64,000 nt of DNA, taken from positions 301,421,466 to 301,485,465 of the forward strand of contig CM057009.1 in NCBI GenBank assembly GCA_029891345.1, in the 5' to 3' direction. The stretch comes from Dryococelus australis (lineage: Eukaryota; Arthropoda; Insecta; Phasmatodea; Phasmatidae). Position 1 is the first letter of the stretch; every line of letters starts with the position of its first letter. This document shows, in pieces, positions 24,647 to 36,629 of the stretch. The translations under genes and the position numbers were made by a program. Under the pieces are notes generated by a model. That model made no database searches. It was given only the letters and a program-made list of their open reading frames with translations, and was not told where the DNA came from.

Positions 24647-26545
24647 TGACGCCTGCTAACAGCCAGCCGCGTTGAGACCATGATGGGGCTCACCACCCAT
24701 ATGACATGTGAGAAGCACGTGCGCAAAGAGGCCTTAAACTGGACTTTCCCATAGCGGGAATATTGTATTTTCAAGTGTTAAAAATGTCTTTCTTTTATTT
24801 TGGGGCTCAGTGTTATAAAATGTTTAATATTTATATGTTTGATAATGTCGCACCATGTTTGGTTATAGATTCTAAGTGTGCGCTGCGCGAAGAATGAGAA
24901 CATTATTATGCCGGCACAAATGTCGTAATAAAGGACATTGAAAGAAGACAGGAAATTTGAGATTAAATTGTACAATGTTAACCTATATTTTAATTACTTA
25001 AATGCCTTTTCAATTTGAACATAAAATGTTTTACTCGGTGTGCATAGCACTTCCGCTTGCCTCTGGCCAGCCCGTCGAGGAGAACTGGCGAGGTAATATG
25101 CTGTCACGTACGCACTACAACCTTTTAACACTGATGTAGATTTCAATAGTTCATTTTAGTATACCTGTCAACCTTAGCCAGACTTTTCCCCAGCATTATG
25201 CTTATGCTAAACCTAATTATTTGCGACCTTATGGTTTTTTTAATTTAATCGAGGAGAAGAGGAGAAAGATGTCTGAGAGGCCACGCGGCCCACACAACTT
25301 TGAATCAGGCGCTATCCACCTATGTTAAAGGCTTTTCAATGTAAATTCAGTTTAATTGCCAAGCGAAATATTAAGGGCTATATTCCTATGTATTTATTTG
25401 AGAGTATTTTTTATGTTTTATTGTGTTGAGGCCACATCGCTCATGGTCACATGGACAGATATCCCAAAGTATGTATCTGCACCATCCATGCGCTTTCAGG
25501 GTATGTTTGTGTAATTTCATATGCGCTTTATTTAATGTCAGGGTTCTTCACCTTTTCATACAAGGTTCCATGTAATTTTCACGTAAATTGATGCTTTGTA
25601 TGTATGACCACGCTGTCATTTTCATGATTGATTTTCCCGCCACCAGGCAAACCACAAGCCTGTATCTGCTTTAAACATCAAGAAGAATATTTTTCTCAAC
25701 ATCAATAACCAATTGTCTGATAAGAATTTGCCGTTTTATGGAGAAATATTGCAATTACACCAGCACCACGTGGTCCGCTATGCACTTTATCCAGTGGGAT
25801 TCACACCATCTAAGCTTGCTTTCACGCACCCGCGTGATTATTGTGACTACTCATATGGTGCCTCAATTTGTTTTTTTGTTTCATTTATATTTGTGTATTT
25901 GTGTAGTTTAGTACAGTGATATTATTTCCGTCCTAGCCAGCTATATGTATAGGCCGTCACCATACTAACCACGTGCTGGGAGGCGCACCTCGACGAGTCT
26001 GTGCTAGTAATGCCAAATAATCACACGTGTTCATATTCAGATTCATCTTTGTAATTCTCCATGCCCTGTCTTCAGGAAACACCTACTACAGTTCACCCTA
26101 ATGGCTGTAGACCCCTTTCCTTGTGAAGGCTGTGTTATCTAACACCACAGTAGAAGTAATCCATCTAGGAGTGCGCTTGAGTAATTGCAAGCTGGGGAGC
26201 CCCTAATGGAGTTATCTAGACACGTCCGAGTTTTATCACAAGTAAAATTCCTGGCAAGTTATTGTACCAGGGGTAAAATAAAAAGCAAGTCTCACAGTGT
26301 TGTCTTTTCTTTGTAGTGACAGTATCCTCACCACACATATTTTTCAGTGTTAAAATTTTATTAGAAGAGGTTTGGTATTGCAAAGTGTTTCGTAAGTACG
26401 CTCGGGTGAGACGGACACACAGAACCCACAGCATCCCTAAGAACCCTGAGTCTCAAAAGTGCGACGACTTCTAAGCACCGCTGGCGCCCATCATAAGTAA
26501 GTAATTTGTGTCATTGTTCGTCTCATGTCTCAGCCGACGGAGTCA
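24647..26545 (+). repeat. 3' LTR of the gypsy-type element (copy B)
   Basis: 1899 bp, beginning TGACGCC and ending GGAGTCA. It is collinear along its whole length with the solo LTR at 3489-5416 and with the inverted partial copy at 535-1592. It follows the integrase end and a purine tract, which identifies it as a 3' LTR. An AATAAA lies near 26277. A PBS-like TGGCGCCC near 26480 lies inside the similarity, not after it, so it is not taken as a primer site. The matching 5' LTR of this insertion is absent, so the element is 5' truncated. Confidence 0.85.
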
Positions 26546-28766
26546 CCATCTGGAACTTATTTCTGCACATTATTAATACATCTCTGCATAAGTAAATGTG
26601 TAGTTTATTTGAAATACATGTCGCAAGTCCTTGATATTTTTGTTTTCTTGCAATTACAAGTTGACCCAGTATCTCATTTACAAGCATGTTATAAGTTTAC
26701 GCCAGTTAAGCCACTTGCCGCTCAGCTTTACCGTTATGTTCCAAACTTAAGTGTATATACATATATGTGTACTTAGTAATAATGTGTATTTTCTTAGGGT
26801 ATATTCAGCACTTTTGTCTGGCAGTCACATTGCCAAGTTATATAAGTATACAATACAATATTCCATTGCAATCCTCTGAAGTGAGCTTTAAAATTTCATA
26901 TTAAAATTAATTACACTAGTTGTCAAACAGAACACATTTGCCAAGTTTTTAAAGAATACAGTTAATTAGTTGCCATTTGCAACAGATGTTGAAATTGATG
27001 AGCTATCATGATATAAAACCACTGAGTCATTAGTAGGAAAATGGTTCTGGACACAAAAGTTGATTATGAATCAACATCCACATAAGGGTAAGGAGTTTTC
27101 AATTGAAAGCAACATGCAATTGCTACTACGACAGCCTCCTGATGCCTTATATACATAAGTGTAGGTATTGGATCAGTGTTATATTTCTCGTATGTACCAA
27201 TTCATTTAATTCCTATTACCCCTATATGTACTGATGTTTTTTTTTTCTCTTACCAACCATTATGGTTTTCCACGTTTAGGTTTAAGGTTAGGTTCTTGGT
27301 AATCCAGAACTACTGTAATCGTTAAAGAGGCAATTTTAAACTCTTTCTTATTTGTTCATTATTTGCACTATGTGAAACAATAAAAACTTACCAGATTGTA
27401 GATAGAAGAGAGCTCTCAGTAACATTAGATATAGACATAAGTAAAATATTTTCTTATATTTGTTTTCATTTTCATATGTTCACTACATATTGTATACAAC
27501 ATCGTTGAGCACTTCAAGTACATGTTCATGATAATTAGTACTTTCATATGCTACAAGTGAAATTGTAAGTGTGAGAATTCAGTATGGACACTTTCTCTGC
27601 GAGGAGTGCCTGCCAAGGATATAAATATCAGATCCACACAGTTATCAAAACAGTGCATTATATTAACCTCACAGACACAAAATTGTGCATCGATAAAAGT
27701 GCGACGGACTCATACTAAGAAATTGTTTCTCAGAAGTGCAAGAACACAATCAACGATCAATGCCAGACATGTGCTATAACTAACATACATATAATGAAAA
27801 TTTTTTTCAATTCTGTAATTTAATGTCTTTTTGCAATATTGTTCCTAAGTTGTAAATTCTAAGTAATTTATACTGTAAATACGTTACGTTTCTATACGTG
27901 TATATTTTGAAGTGTTCTCAAACCAGAACTTAGAGAGGTTATCGGTTCCCATATGGGGCTTACGAAAACAAAAACCATCACATATTTTAACTATTTTTAA
28001 ACCTTATGTAAAAGTGTAGTTATTGTATTTGTGTTGTACTTATTTGTTAAGAATTATCTATAATCATGATGGTGAGTAACAAAGTCAAGTTATAAAAAGT
28101 TAACACGCAGACAGTCGGCAAATGGCCAGCTCACTAGTAATATCGCTGCGCCTTGAGTCAACAATACATGGCTCGACCATGCAGCACAGCCAACTTCAGC
28201 ATGCAAACTTCCTTTCATAAAGGAAGAAAGTTACCTAAACTCTTAGTTTCCCTTTCAATTGATTAAAAAGAATCTTTTTTACCACAGATTTCCAACTCTA
28301 AAGCTCGACTAAACCTAAGCCAGTGGGCACGAAAAATCAAATAATTACAATTAAAAAAATAATTGATTGAGATTATCTTCTTAGCACGTTAAGTCAAAAG
28401 CTTTGAACTCCCTCTTACCCACATCCACCGCCTAGCTTTGCAGACATGCAAAGGTATTTCCAGTGTTCCAATGTTTTCAAACCAAGTAAGAAATTTTCAA
28501 TATATTGCTAATACATTTTCCTACCTTGCCAATTTTTCAATAAGTTACTGTTCAGTCATAATCCTTGTGAAACGGTGCCTCGAATCTGGTGTTCCACCCT
28601 CGACACTGCCTTTATGTATATTCGCAAATGCCACAAAGCACCTACAGGACGACAAATTAGGCCTGAGCTCCTAGACTCCACCGTTTCCACCCAGCCCTAC
28701 CAGGACATCAACTATGAACCATGTACTCTAGAGCAGCCGGGACGGAATGCTATTTCAACCTGGAGG
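26546..28766. other. Intergenic, no gene seen
   Basis: AT-rich sequence after the 3' LTR. No coding region was recognised. The open frames at 28438-28775 just before the next LTR show no known motif. Confidence 0.45.
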
Positions 28767-28770
28767 GTAG

Positions 28771-29292
28771 TGTGACGAGCGCTAGGGGGCCGCTCACACC
28801 AGTTAATGTTGTCCGACTATAGATTCCCTTGCGAGCCCCTCGTTTATTCAACAATCCTTGCTGACCCACTGCTGTCAGGCTATAAATAATCAGAGCGCAA
28901 ACTCCCCCCCCCCCCCCCCCCAGATGGCAGCGAGTAATTGAACTGTGACGACATCAGTGCCAGAGTGGCATGAAGCAGAAGGCTACGAGAGTCTAGAGTC
29001 TGGAGGAGCTCCAAGCCGACAGTAATCTACCCTTCAGATAATTGGTGAGCATAATTCTGGCTAGGCAGTAGGGCGACATCACCGATCTCGAGGTCCCGTT
29101 AATAATTACCATATTAATAAGTTGGCAAGGTTAGGGTTTATCTGCATGACAATATTCTTGTAATTAACTAGCTATACCAAAGTAAAGTAATTGTATTTTT
29201 TGTTATATTGTACTAATGTATCATTCTGTTCACGAATAGTTATGTAATAAATGTCTTTAATAGAAATCTTCTTTCTTACTGAACAGCCGTCA
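28771..29292 (+). repeat. Solo LTR of a second retrotransposon family
   Basis: A 522-bp unit starting TGTGACGAG and ending CCGTCA, flanked on both sides by GTAG (28767-28770 and 29293-29296), a 4-bp target duplication. Its interior is laid out like an LTR promoter: a TATA box TATAAATAAT at 28881 and a polyadenylation signal AATAAA at 29246, 41 bp before the 3' end. An 18-base poly-C run (28904-28921) interrupts it. It does not resemble the other LTR family in the window. The ends rest on the TG..CA rule plus the duplication; no second copy is present here to confirm them. Confidence 0.6.
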
Positions 29293-29296
29293 GTAG

Positions 29297-29859
29297 CTAT
29301 CGACCCCCGTAGGCCACCTTATCCTATAGAGTTCTGATATTAAGCTGACTAGCAGCAACCAAAGGCTCAGGAGTATCGGTGAAAAGAATAATATAGAATT
29401 AGGGATAGGGAAATCAACTCCTACAAGGTCAGCCGGCATCCCTTCTTTTTTTAAGCACACACCTATGATAGACTAGGCACTGTTAAATGCGCAAACTATT
29501 TCTTAAGTCAATTTTAATTTACTAGATGTCACAACTAGCACTCACCCAGGTCGCCTTCACCTGGTAGCTTCCGTAAGATAATTTAGGATTTAGTGTGGCA
29601 TCACCATGATTTTACAAAACATTTAGTAAAATATGCACTATTTTTAAATATTTTCTTGTGGTGTCATTTACCGAAATGGTGAAACCCCATGACCTGGTTT
29701 GACTTACATTATTTTTTTTAAACACTTTCTTTGGTAATTCTTAAAAATAGGGGCTTTTCTGGAAAAAAAATCTCAAAGTGGAATAATTCCCCTCTACTAA
29801 TTAGACAGAACACAAATTTACTAGGAGCATCAACATTTGACCAATAGAAAAACCAAAAA
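29297..29859. other. Intergenic, no gene seen
   Basis: No coding or repeat signature with clear ends. Leads into a fold-back repeat. Confidence 0.4.
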
Positions 29860-30250
29860 CGATAGTGGGGAGGGCTATGACGATCAGGGAAATTGTGGGA
29901 TAAAATGGGTGAAATATATGTAAATAATGTAATATTTATTCATGAAAAACTTTAAATTGCAAAAAAAATGAACCAAACACTAATTAAATAGACAATATTA
30001 TTAATACAAATTACAAATACGATAGTAGGAAGGGCTATGAAGATCAGGGAAATTGTGGGGATAAAAAAATACAAAATAAGTATATTTACAATATAAACTT
30101 TTACCCCTTAATTTCCCGGATCTTCATAGCCCTCACCAATATCGTATTTGTAGCTTGTATTGATAATATTGTCAATTAGGTCATGCTCAGTTCAATTTTT
30201 TTTTACAATTAAAAATGTTTTCATGAGACAATATTTCAGTAATATTACAG
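29860..30250. repeat. Fold-back repeat with a repeated ~45 bp module
   Basis: The module around ACGATAGT-GG-AGGGCTATGA-GATCAGGGAAATTGTGGG occurs directly twice (29860-29910 and 30018-30060) and once inverted (30105-30155). The longer arms 29920-30068 and 30099-30250 are imperfect inverted repeats; for example, the CAATATTATTAATACAA-like text at 29992 pairs with TTGTATTGATAATATTG at 30157. A diverged fourth module lies at about 30650-30690. This fits a fold-back or MITE-like element. No terminal duplication was found. Confidence 0.65.
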
Positions 30251-32470
30251 ATAGTAAAAAAAAAAAAATGTTAAATTGCAAAACACACACACACATTATT
30301 TCTCAGTGCAAATAGGCTTCACATGACAATTTATGGGGGAACTCCAAGTTTCGCTGATGCGTGACACTTCGCGTCACCACATAAAAGAAATTACCAGCGT
30401 GCCTTGTATCACTGTTTTGGGGATTTACTCCCCTGCTGGCACTGGGACTTTGGCTCGGTGCATAATGTATAGCTACGCTTGTACAGTATTTTTGCAATTT
30501 AACATATTTTCGTCAGTAAATATTAAATTATGTAGCCTACTAATGGTTCACTGCAAACACAGGAAGCCCAGACATATTTATTATTGTTTCATATGGGGAG
30601 AGTGTAGAACATTTGAATGATCTTACATGATAACGATATAGGCCTACTAGGGGCAATAGTATATTGGGTTATGAAAATCAGGGAATGCAGATGATAATAT
30701 TACAAAAAATAAGTAATTGTACAAAAATTGGACACTAACGAATGTAGTTAAATTCTCAAAAAGAGAGTGATTTGAGTATCTAATAGGTGACTATGCTCAT
30801 ATCAGATGTGTGTAGTAGATATCTTGATAGTGAGTCTAATGCATAAATTGAATTTTCAATAGGAAATTTTAGTGATGCTAGCAACATTTCATTAGGCATA
30901 ACAGGGATTCGTTTGTAAACGAGTTTGGTAAACGAGCAAGGCTGTCTTTGCTGATGGACATCTTGTTATAACTTTTTAGATACATGTAGATATAAGCTGT
31001 TTAAGGTCATTTGAGCACATGTAATATCAACCTTTGAAAACTGTCACTGCTACTACTCCCCCATATTTCAACGGGCTCACTGACTGACTTGCGTTTAATA
31101 ATGTTGGTAATGCCTGTGAATATTATAAGTAGGTACTGTCATGTTTTAATGATGAATTTACTATGCAAAGTACATATTTTGTGAATACTAAATTAATTTC
31201 TTTTGCTTTTTGTTTGTAAATGGAATTTTAAATGCAAGAAATAGTATTCCATTTTTATATTTGTACAATGTATAAATTTCAAATAATTTCAGTTTCACTT
31301 ATCTAATATATGGTGAAAGAATACACAATGTGCAGAAAGAAGATATTAGCAAGTCTTTCAAACATGCAGCTTTTACTGTGAACAACATATAGCACTGTTT
31401 TGTTAGGTTCAGTGCTAAGATTATCACATTTTCTTTAGAAAATGGCATGTTCTTCAGAATGTAACAAAGACTGGATCTTCAACACCTATGTAACTTCTAT
31501 TTTTGCTAGGTGTTTGGCTTTACAATGGGAGACATGAATGTATGAAAACTGGCAGTTAAATATGCAACTTTATTTATAAAATACGTTCATCACCACCACA
31601 GTTCTGACCAATGTGGTTGTTACATTTATTTAAACAAAAATAGTTTAATTAGGTTTACAACAATACCGCAGGTGGAACAGAAGGGAAGGTATAAGTGTAG
31701 TGTGCAATCCGAGTCTTTTCTTTACAAGACCACATAGGACAGGACAGGGTACAATTAACACAAGAATGTGAACATAAAATTGAGCTGTTCTTTACACTAT
31801 ACATGTGTGTGTTGTGTGTATAAACTAATTATACCTTTTATGAAAAATATCTTGGACATAACAATAAAAGTGTACATAAAATTTACAATGTACTTTTCAG
31901 ATGTGGTGTTGGCAAAGAAAGCTTGATAAGCCTCTTCGTTCCAAGACTTCTGCAATTGTTAGAAAAGTGGTTATCACCAACAAAATCATTATTGTACATT
32001 TCTAGATTGTCTATGCCAACAAGTTTCTCATCTGCCACTTCACCCATTTGCAAATTAAAACATTACTCATAAATCTGTGTTTTACTCTTCCAGTCACACA
32101 AACACACACAAGAACACAGTATTTCCAATTAGGCATCCTGATTGAATAAAAATTAACCTGAAAATACGAAACTTGCCAAACCAAAACTATATGTCTTCCA
32201 TTAAGTACACTATGTCCCATTAAGTTGAATCGCCAAGGTGTATATTATAACATGTATTTTGAAATTACATAAATGATTCATTCCTGCAATTGGAAATAAA
32301 TCAAACATGTGTAGATGTATTTTTAATTACAAGCACTATATCATTAAAATATATTCAGAACACATTTAATTAGTGTGTTTAACATGTACACACAAAGATT
32401 TTGCACTGCATACAGTATTTACAAAAATTTAAATTTCATCATAGATTTGAGTGGAAATTGGCTGTATGAA
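30251..32470. other. Intergenic, no gene clearly supported
   Basis: AT-rich. The open frame 30333-30620 (+) and its minus-strand partner have no recognisable domain. The sequence 30640-30700 holds the diverged extra module of the fold-back family. Confidence 0.4.
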
Positions 32471-32477
32471 TTCAAAC

Positions 32478-33130
32478 TTACCGCCTCTGCAATGTAGTTC
32501 ACGCCACTGCAACCGAGCGCTAGTAACACGGGTTCAGGTGGCCTGCTGGTAGTTGACCTTCTATAACTAATCTCTTTCCTATGCTTTCGAGTTGAGACAC
32601 GGCCTGTTGAGCAAGAGTGTAGCACGCACCCTAGTATAAAATGTATTCATCTTATACAGTTACTGTCCTCGTATTGTTATTTAAATTGCAGCACGGAATT
32701 TAATTACCGTTACAATATAGGGCCTACACCCTTTAATTTACGAAACCCTTTACAGAAAAAAATTACTGACTACCAAGCAAAGGCTTCGAAACGACACACA
32801 CATTATCGAACACCAAACGCAACAAAGTTTTGCAAAAAAAATTCGTCACACCTTCTTCAGTACGGCTTTAAGAACTATCAAAATCAAAAATTATTTTAAG
32901 TATAATCATACTTACCTTGCAAATAGAAACGTTCTGGACACACTACGCGTACTTTGACCACGGTTTTACAGATGTAAGGACCGCTTGCGGAATGCACTGA
33001 CGTTAGCGAACACGGTAACTTAACACGCGCAAAACACGACCCTTCCGTACAAGCGAAGCACTCTGCTCAACTACGGTGAAGCCTGTCGAACAAGGGGTTG
33101 GTACTTACTGCTTGAACTCGGGGTGGTAGT
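32478..33130 (-). promoter_or_regulatory. Candidate CpG-richer promoter / first-exon region on the minus strand
   Basis: Between about 32940 and 33090 the CpG count is clearly higher than in the AT-rich surroundings (around 15 CpG in 160 bases). Three consensus splice-donor sequences point leftwards on the minus strand: CA/GTAAGTAC with intron start at 33108, CAAG/GTAAGT at 32915 and GGCG/GTAAGTTT at 32481. This would fit alternative non-coding first exons of a host gene lying at lower coordinates. No coding exon, acceptor series or transcript evidence supports it in the window, so it is only a candidate. Confidence 0.25.
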
Positions 33131-33422
33131 AACAGCGTTGCCCAGTGTAGCAACTAGCCAGTCCAGGGGTGTCACATCTTCATCCTTGAGAGGCGAGGCT
33201 GTGCTCTTTACACGCCTCAACATAAATTTCTTTTAAACACACGCAGAGTTTAGAGTAAATTACAACATATATTTTTTCACTTGCATATTTGCAATGTTTT
33301 CTTTGAATAGAGCAGTTTCGCGATTGATGTGGGCATTCAAAACGTCGTGCATTGTGAAATGCCAACAGTGAATACGAATTGCTTAGTAAACTTCAAACGA
33401 CGTCAAGGTGCTAAGATAAATA

Positions 33423-34145
33423 CACTCATTTGTAAAAAAAAATCAGTCACCTTGAAGGTGCCATCGCAGGAGCACGAAGGTGGATACAGGCATAAGACAT
33501 GGTAGTATGTATCGAGAAAACATCAAAATATTGTACGACACTACGCATGTATCGCAGGAGACTAGGACTTGCAGAATGCACTTAGTACGGTGTTGGACCA
33601 CACGTAGCACAAATACAGGAGGCATACAGATGTCGGATGTTTTCCTGAAGAATATTGTACCACAACTGGTGCAACTGACCCTCCAAATCCGCCGCAGTTG
33701 CGGTCAAATCTGGTCCCACACTTCTTCGATGGGTGAGATGTCTGGAGACTTTGCTGGCCAAGGAAGCATGTTGCTTGGCAGCACGAAGGCAGGCTATATA
33801 GATACCTGTTCTGTGTGAGGCCGTCCAGGCAACTTCGGCCAGCGGTGACTACGGCGAATTTGGAGGGTCAGTTAAACCAGCTGTGGCAGGATATTTCTTA
33901 GGAGAACATCCAACGTCTGTTTAGTTCCAAGCCCGACCGTATCGCCACCTGTCTCCATGCTACGGGTTGTCCAACATCATGTAAGTGCATCCTACAAATG
34001 TTGGTCCCCTGTAATACATGCCTGATGTGATAAAATATTTTGATTTTTTTTTTTTAGTATAAATGCCACCATATTCGAACCAGTACACACTTACATACCC
34101 CTGCGACGACACCTTCGGGGTAATTTTTTTTTGTGCAAATCAGTG
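33423..34145. mobile_element. Palindromic Tc1/mariner derivative built from two transposase 3' ends
   Basis: The element is bounded by TA on both sides (33421-33422 and 34146-34147). Its ends CACTCATTTG and CAAATCAGTG are inverted. The two arms (33423 to about 33705 and about 33845 to 34145) are imperfect inverted copies of the same roughly 290 bp. Each arm encodes the end of a Tc1-like transposase reading outward. The left arm on the minus strand reads LPWPAKSPDISPIEEVWDQI near 33715-33775, the hallmark of the last catalytic region. The right arm on the plus strand has LWQDISQENIQRLF near 33880-33920. All frames are broken. It is non-autonomous and probably arose by fold-back of a Tc1-like element. 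Confidence 0.75.
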
Positions 34146-34147
34146 TA

Positions 34148-34671
34148 TTTTGTGAAGAGTGCCATTTTTTTTTTACCCCGCACGCGTGCACCTGGCGTGA
34201 GTAAAGTTTTTTACAAGCTTTTATTTAACTTGCCTTGTTAGTTTGTACGTTAGGGTGAAATCTTGCAAGTCTATTTTTAACCACTTCCCGTTATTTAACT
34301 GAACTAAACTTTCGCATACATGTGTAGTTCCCATCACAATACAATGCGAAGGTACCACTGAGTTTATCTGAAGATGGAGACAGAAGGTGGCCGTAGGAAC
34401 CCTACAATTACATGCAGTAAACGTCGTATCGAGTTTGTTTAACAGAATCGAATAACAGTAAAATGGACATTAGAAGCGCCACTGCTGTTGTGCGCGTACC
34501 TTTTTTGTATCGGCAAATGGTCCTGAAAACTATTATTATAGTTTCCTCGTTAATTACGTCCCATATCGGAATGAAAGTGAACTACTGGTCGATCACGATA
34601 CATAATGGGGATCTTTCTTAGCAAGGGAAGCCATATTCGTGATACTTACACGTGGTTGGAGACTAAAACGT
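34148..34671. other. Intergenic, no gene seen
   Basis: No coding signature was recognised between the Tc1 derivative and the next fold-back element. Confidence 0.4.
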
Positions 34672-35080
34672 GAAAAATAAAATTAATGTAAAAAAAAACT
34701 TTTAACACTAACCTTTTATTTATATATGCACTAAAAACAGAAAAATAATTATAATAGTTACACAATTTGTAGAACTAGTAAGATGTGGTCGAACAGCCGT
34801 AAAAAAAAATTACTACAAATTAATGTGTTTGTAATAATTTATATTTAGTAAATAAAAGCTTGGCGCGAATAGTCAAGAGCCTTACACACGATGTGTTCTT
34901 CCTACGCTTACGCAAATGTGAGACATACACTTGGTAGTAAAGTAAATTACGGCTGTTCGACCACATCTTACAAGTTCTACAAATTGTGGAACTATTATAA
35001 TTATTTTCTCTTTTTAGTGCATTTATAAATAAAAGATTGGTTTTAAAAGGTTTTTTTTACATTTATTATTTCTTATTTGC
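34672..35080. mobile_element. Fold-back (MITE-like) element with ~130 bp arms
   Basis: The left arm (about 34672-34815) and right arm (about 34940-35080) are near-perfect inverted repeats. For instance, ATGTGGTCGAACAGCCGTAA at 34783 pairs with TTACGGCTGTTCGACCACAT at 34947, and AATAATTATAATAGTT with AACTATTATAATTATT. The outer ends are A/T-rich and could not be fixed. The 125-bp centre is unrelated and contains CCTTACACAC, a fragment resembling the ends of the Harbinger-like MITE that follows. No coding capacity. Confidence 0.7.
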
Positions 35081-35225
35081 GCAAAGTCACATATAACCTA
35101 CTTCTCAGGTGTGCGTCGAGGTAGGGACGGGAGCTAACTGCGTCCCAGGGCTGAGCGAGTCCCATACGCCTAAATGGAAAGGAAGTCATGAAAAGGAGGC
35201 GTGCGTAGCGACAGAAAGGGATTAA

Positions 35226-35819
35226 AGCTTCTTACACAAAAGAAAACTTTAACATTTGACTTTACGTTTCCTTTCCTCTGATGAAACCGCCAATACACAA
35301 TACAATATTGTAAAGTCAGAGTTCAGACAATTAAGCATCGGTTCTGCGAGCTTCGTAAATATGTGTATGTTGTTATGTAAATAATTATACTATCCAGGAA
35401 TTCATTTTCGCGTCTTTTTTTAAAAATAGGCTTAAAATTTACATTAAAAGTTTATTTTAAGACAAGAAACTCATTTGTTTACTTTATTAAAATATGTCAA
35501 TTCATATATTTCCTCTTCACATTATATTTGTTTGCTATTTATTTAATTTAAGACGAGCTTTGTTTAATATACCGATATTAAAATAGCCATACAATAAAAT
35601 AACACACTTTCCACATAACCTCTGTTAGATTCTCGGCAAAATAGCTGCTTGACTTTGACTTTAAATTTCAACTTTTTGAAATCGTAAAGTCAAGAGTGCT
35701 TGACTTTACCTTTGACAGTTCCATTGTGTCAAGCTCCAAAATAAAACACATGTCGGAAAGCAAAAGTCAAGTCAAATGGTAAAGTCAAATATTTAAAGTT
35801 TTCAATTGTGTAAGGGCCT
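35226..35819. mobile_element. PIF/Harbinger-like MITE
   Basis: A 594-bp unit whose ends form an imperfect ~45-bp inverted repeat: CTTACACAA..GAAAACTTTAA..ATTTGACTTTAC at 35231 and its complement ending CCTTACACAA at 35803-35817. TAA flanks it at 35223-35225 and 35820-35822, a 3-bp duplication typical of PIF/Harbinger. The word GACTTTA or its complement recurs inside (about 35650-35790), suggesting internal sub-repeats. No coding region. Confidence 0.58.
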
Positions 35820-35822
35820 TAA

Positions 35823-36629
35823 GTTAGCCATACCTGCGCTCAAGGCCATGATTGCCTCCCCGAGTGTACCTACAGCTGTGGCTATAGATAAGAAGGGGGA
35901 GGGGAAAAAAATCATCATAGGCATCGTAACAACCCCTCCCGACAGGAAATAATTTCAAAACTTTATGCACGTGAACATTGCGCCTTCCTGCACATTCATT
36001 GTAGTCGTAGCCTTTGGTTGTAAGAAGTAGTAATTGTGTTACGATGTTACGTACTTTTCCGCAGAAGAATACACCGATAAGGTGTTCGATGCTCAACTGT
36101 AAACAATAAAGTCCTATATAGGATATTCACGGTAAAGTAAGCACTTTTGAAAAAGCCCTCTCATTCGGGTTCAGATCAGCGATAGAGCACCTATGGGCTC
36201 AATTCAAGTTGAGGACGTCTAAACCTACCCCAACCACTTGCCTAGCTAGAGGAATCTGTATGAGAGGAGTGGCAACACATTACACAAACGCGTATTCCAA
36301 GACTGGTTACAGGTATGCCAAGACGCAGTGATGCAGGCAAGATGTGGCGACACAGCTTATTCACAGACCACACGAGTGCACAATTACCAAATCCCGTTTT
36401 CAGTTTTTTCAAGAATTATTTTTGTTTTACACATTATTATGTTAATTTATCGATGAGAGGAACAATAAGTGTTCCTTTACAAATACTATATTGTTTTCAG
36501 TGTCCGGAAAACTTGAGAAGTTTGTAAATTTTTAGTTCCAGCAGGTAGGTGCTGAATAGATTTTTAAAAAAAAGTTGCATGGATATAATTTAAGTAGTTT
36601 ATTTTATTTAGCCTTAGAAGTTAACTTCC
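35823..36629. other. Intergenic, no gene seen
   Basis: No coding signature was recognised. Short frames on both strands (35824-36096, 36315-36527) have no family match that I can see. Confidence 0.4.

Noticed and set aside
26480..26500. tRNA-Lys-like primer binding site (TGGCGCCC)
   Set aside because: It lies inside the LTR similarity; the counterpart in the solo LTR reads TGGTGACC, and an internal region would have to follow it, which is not the case.
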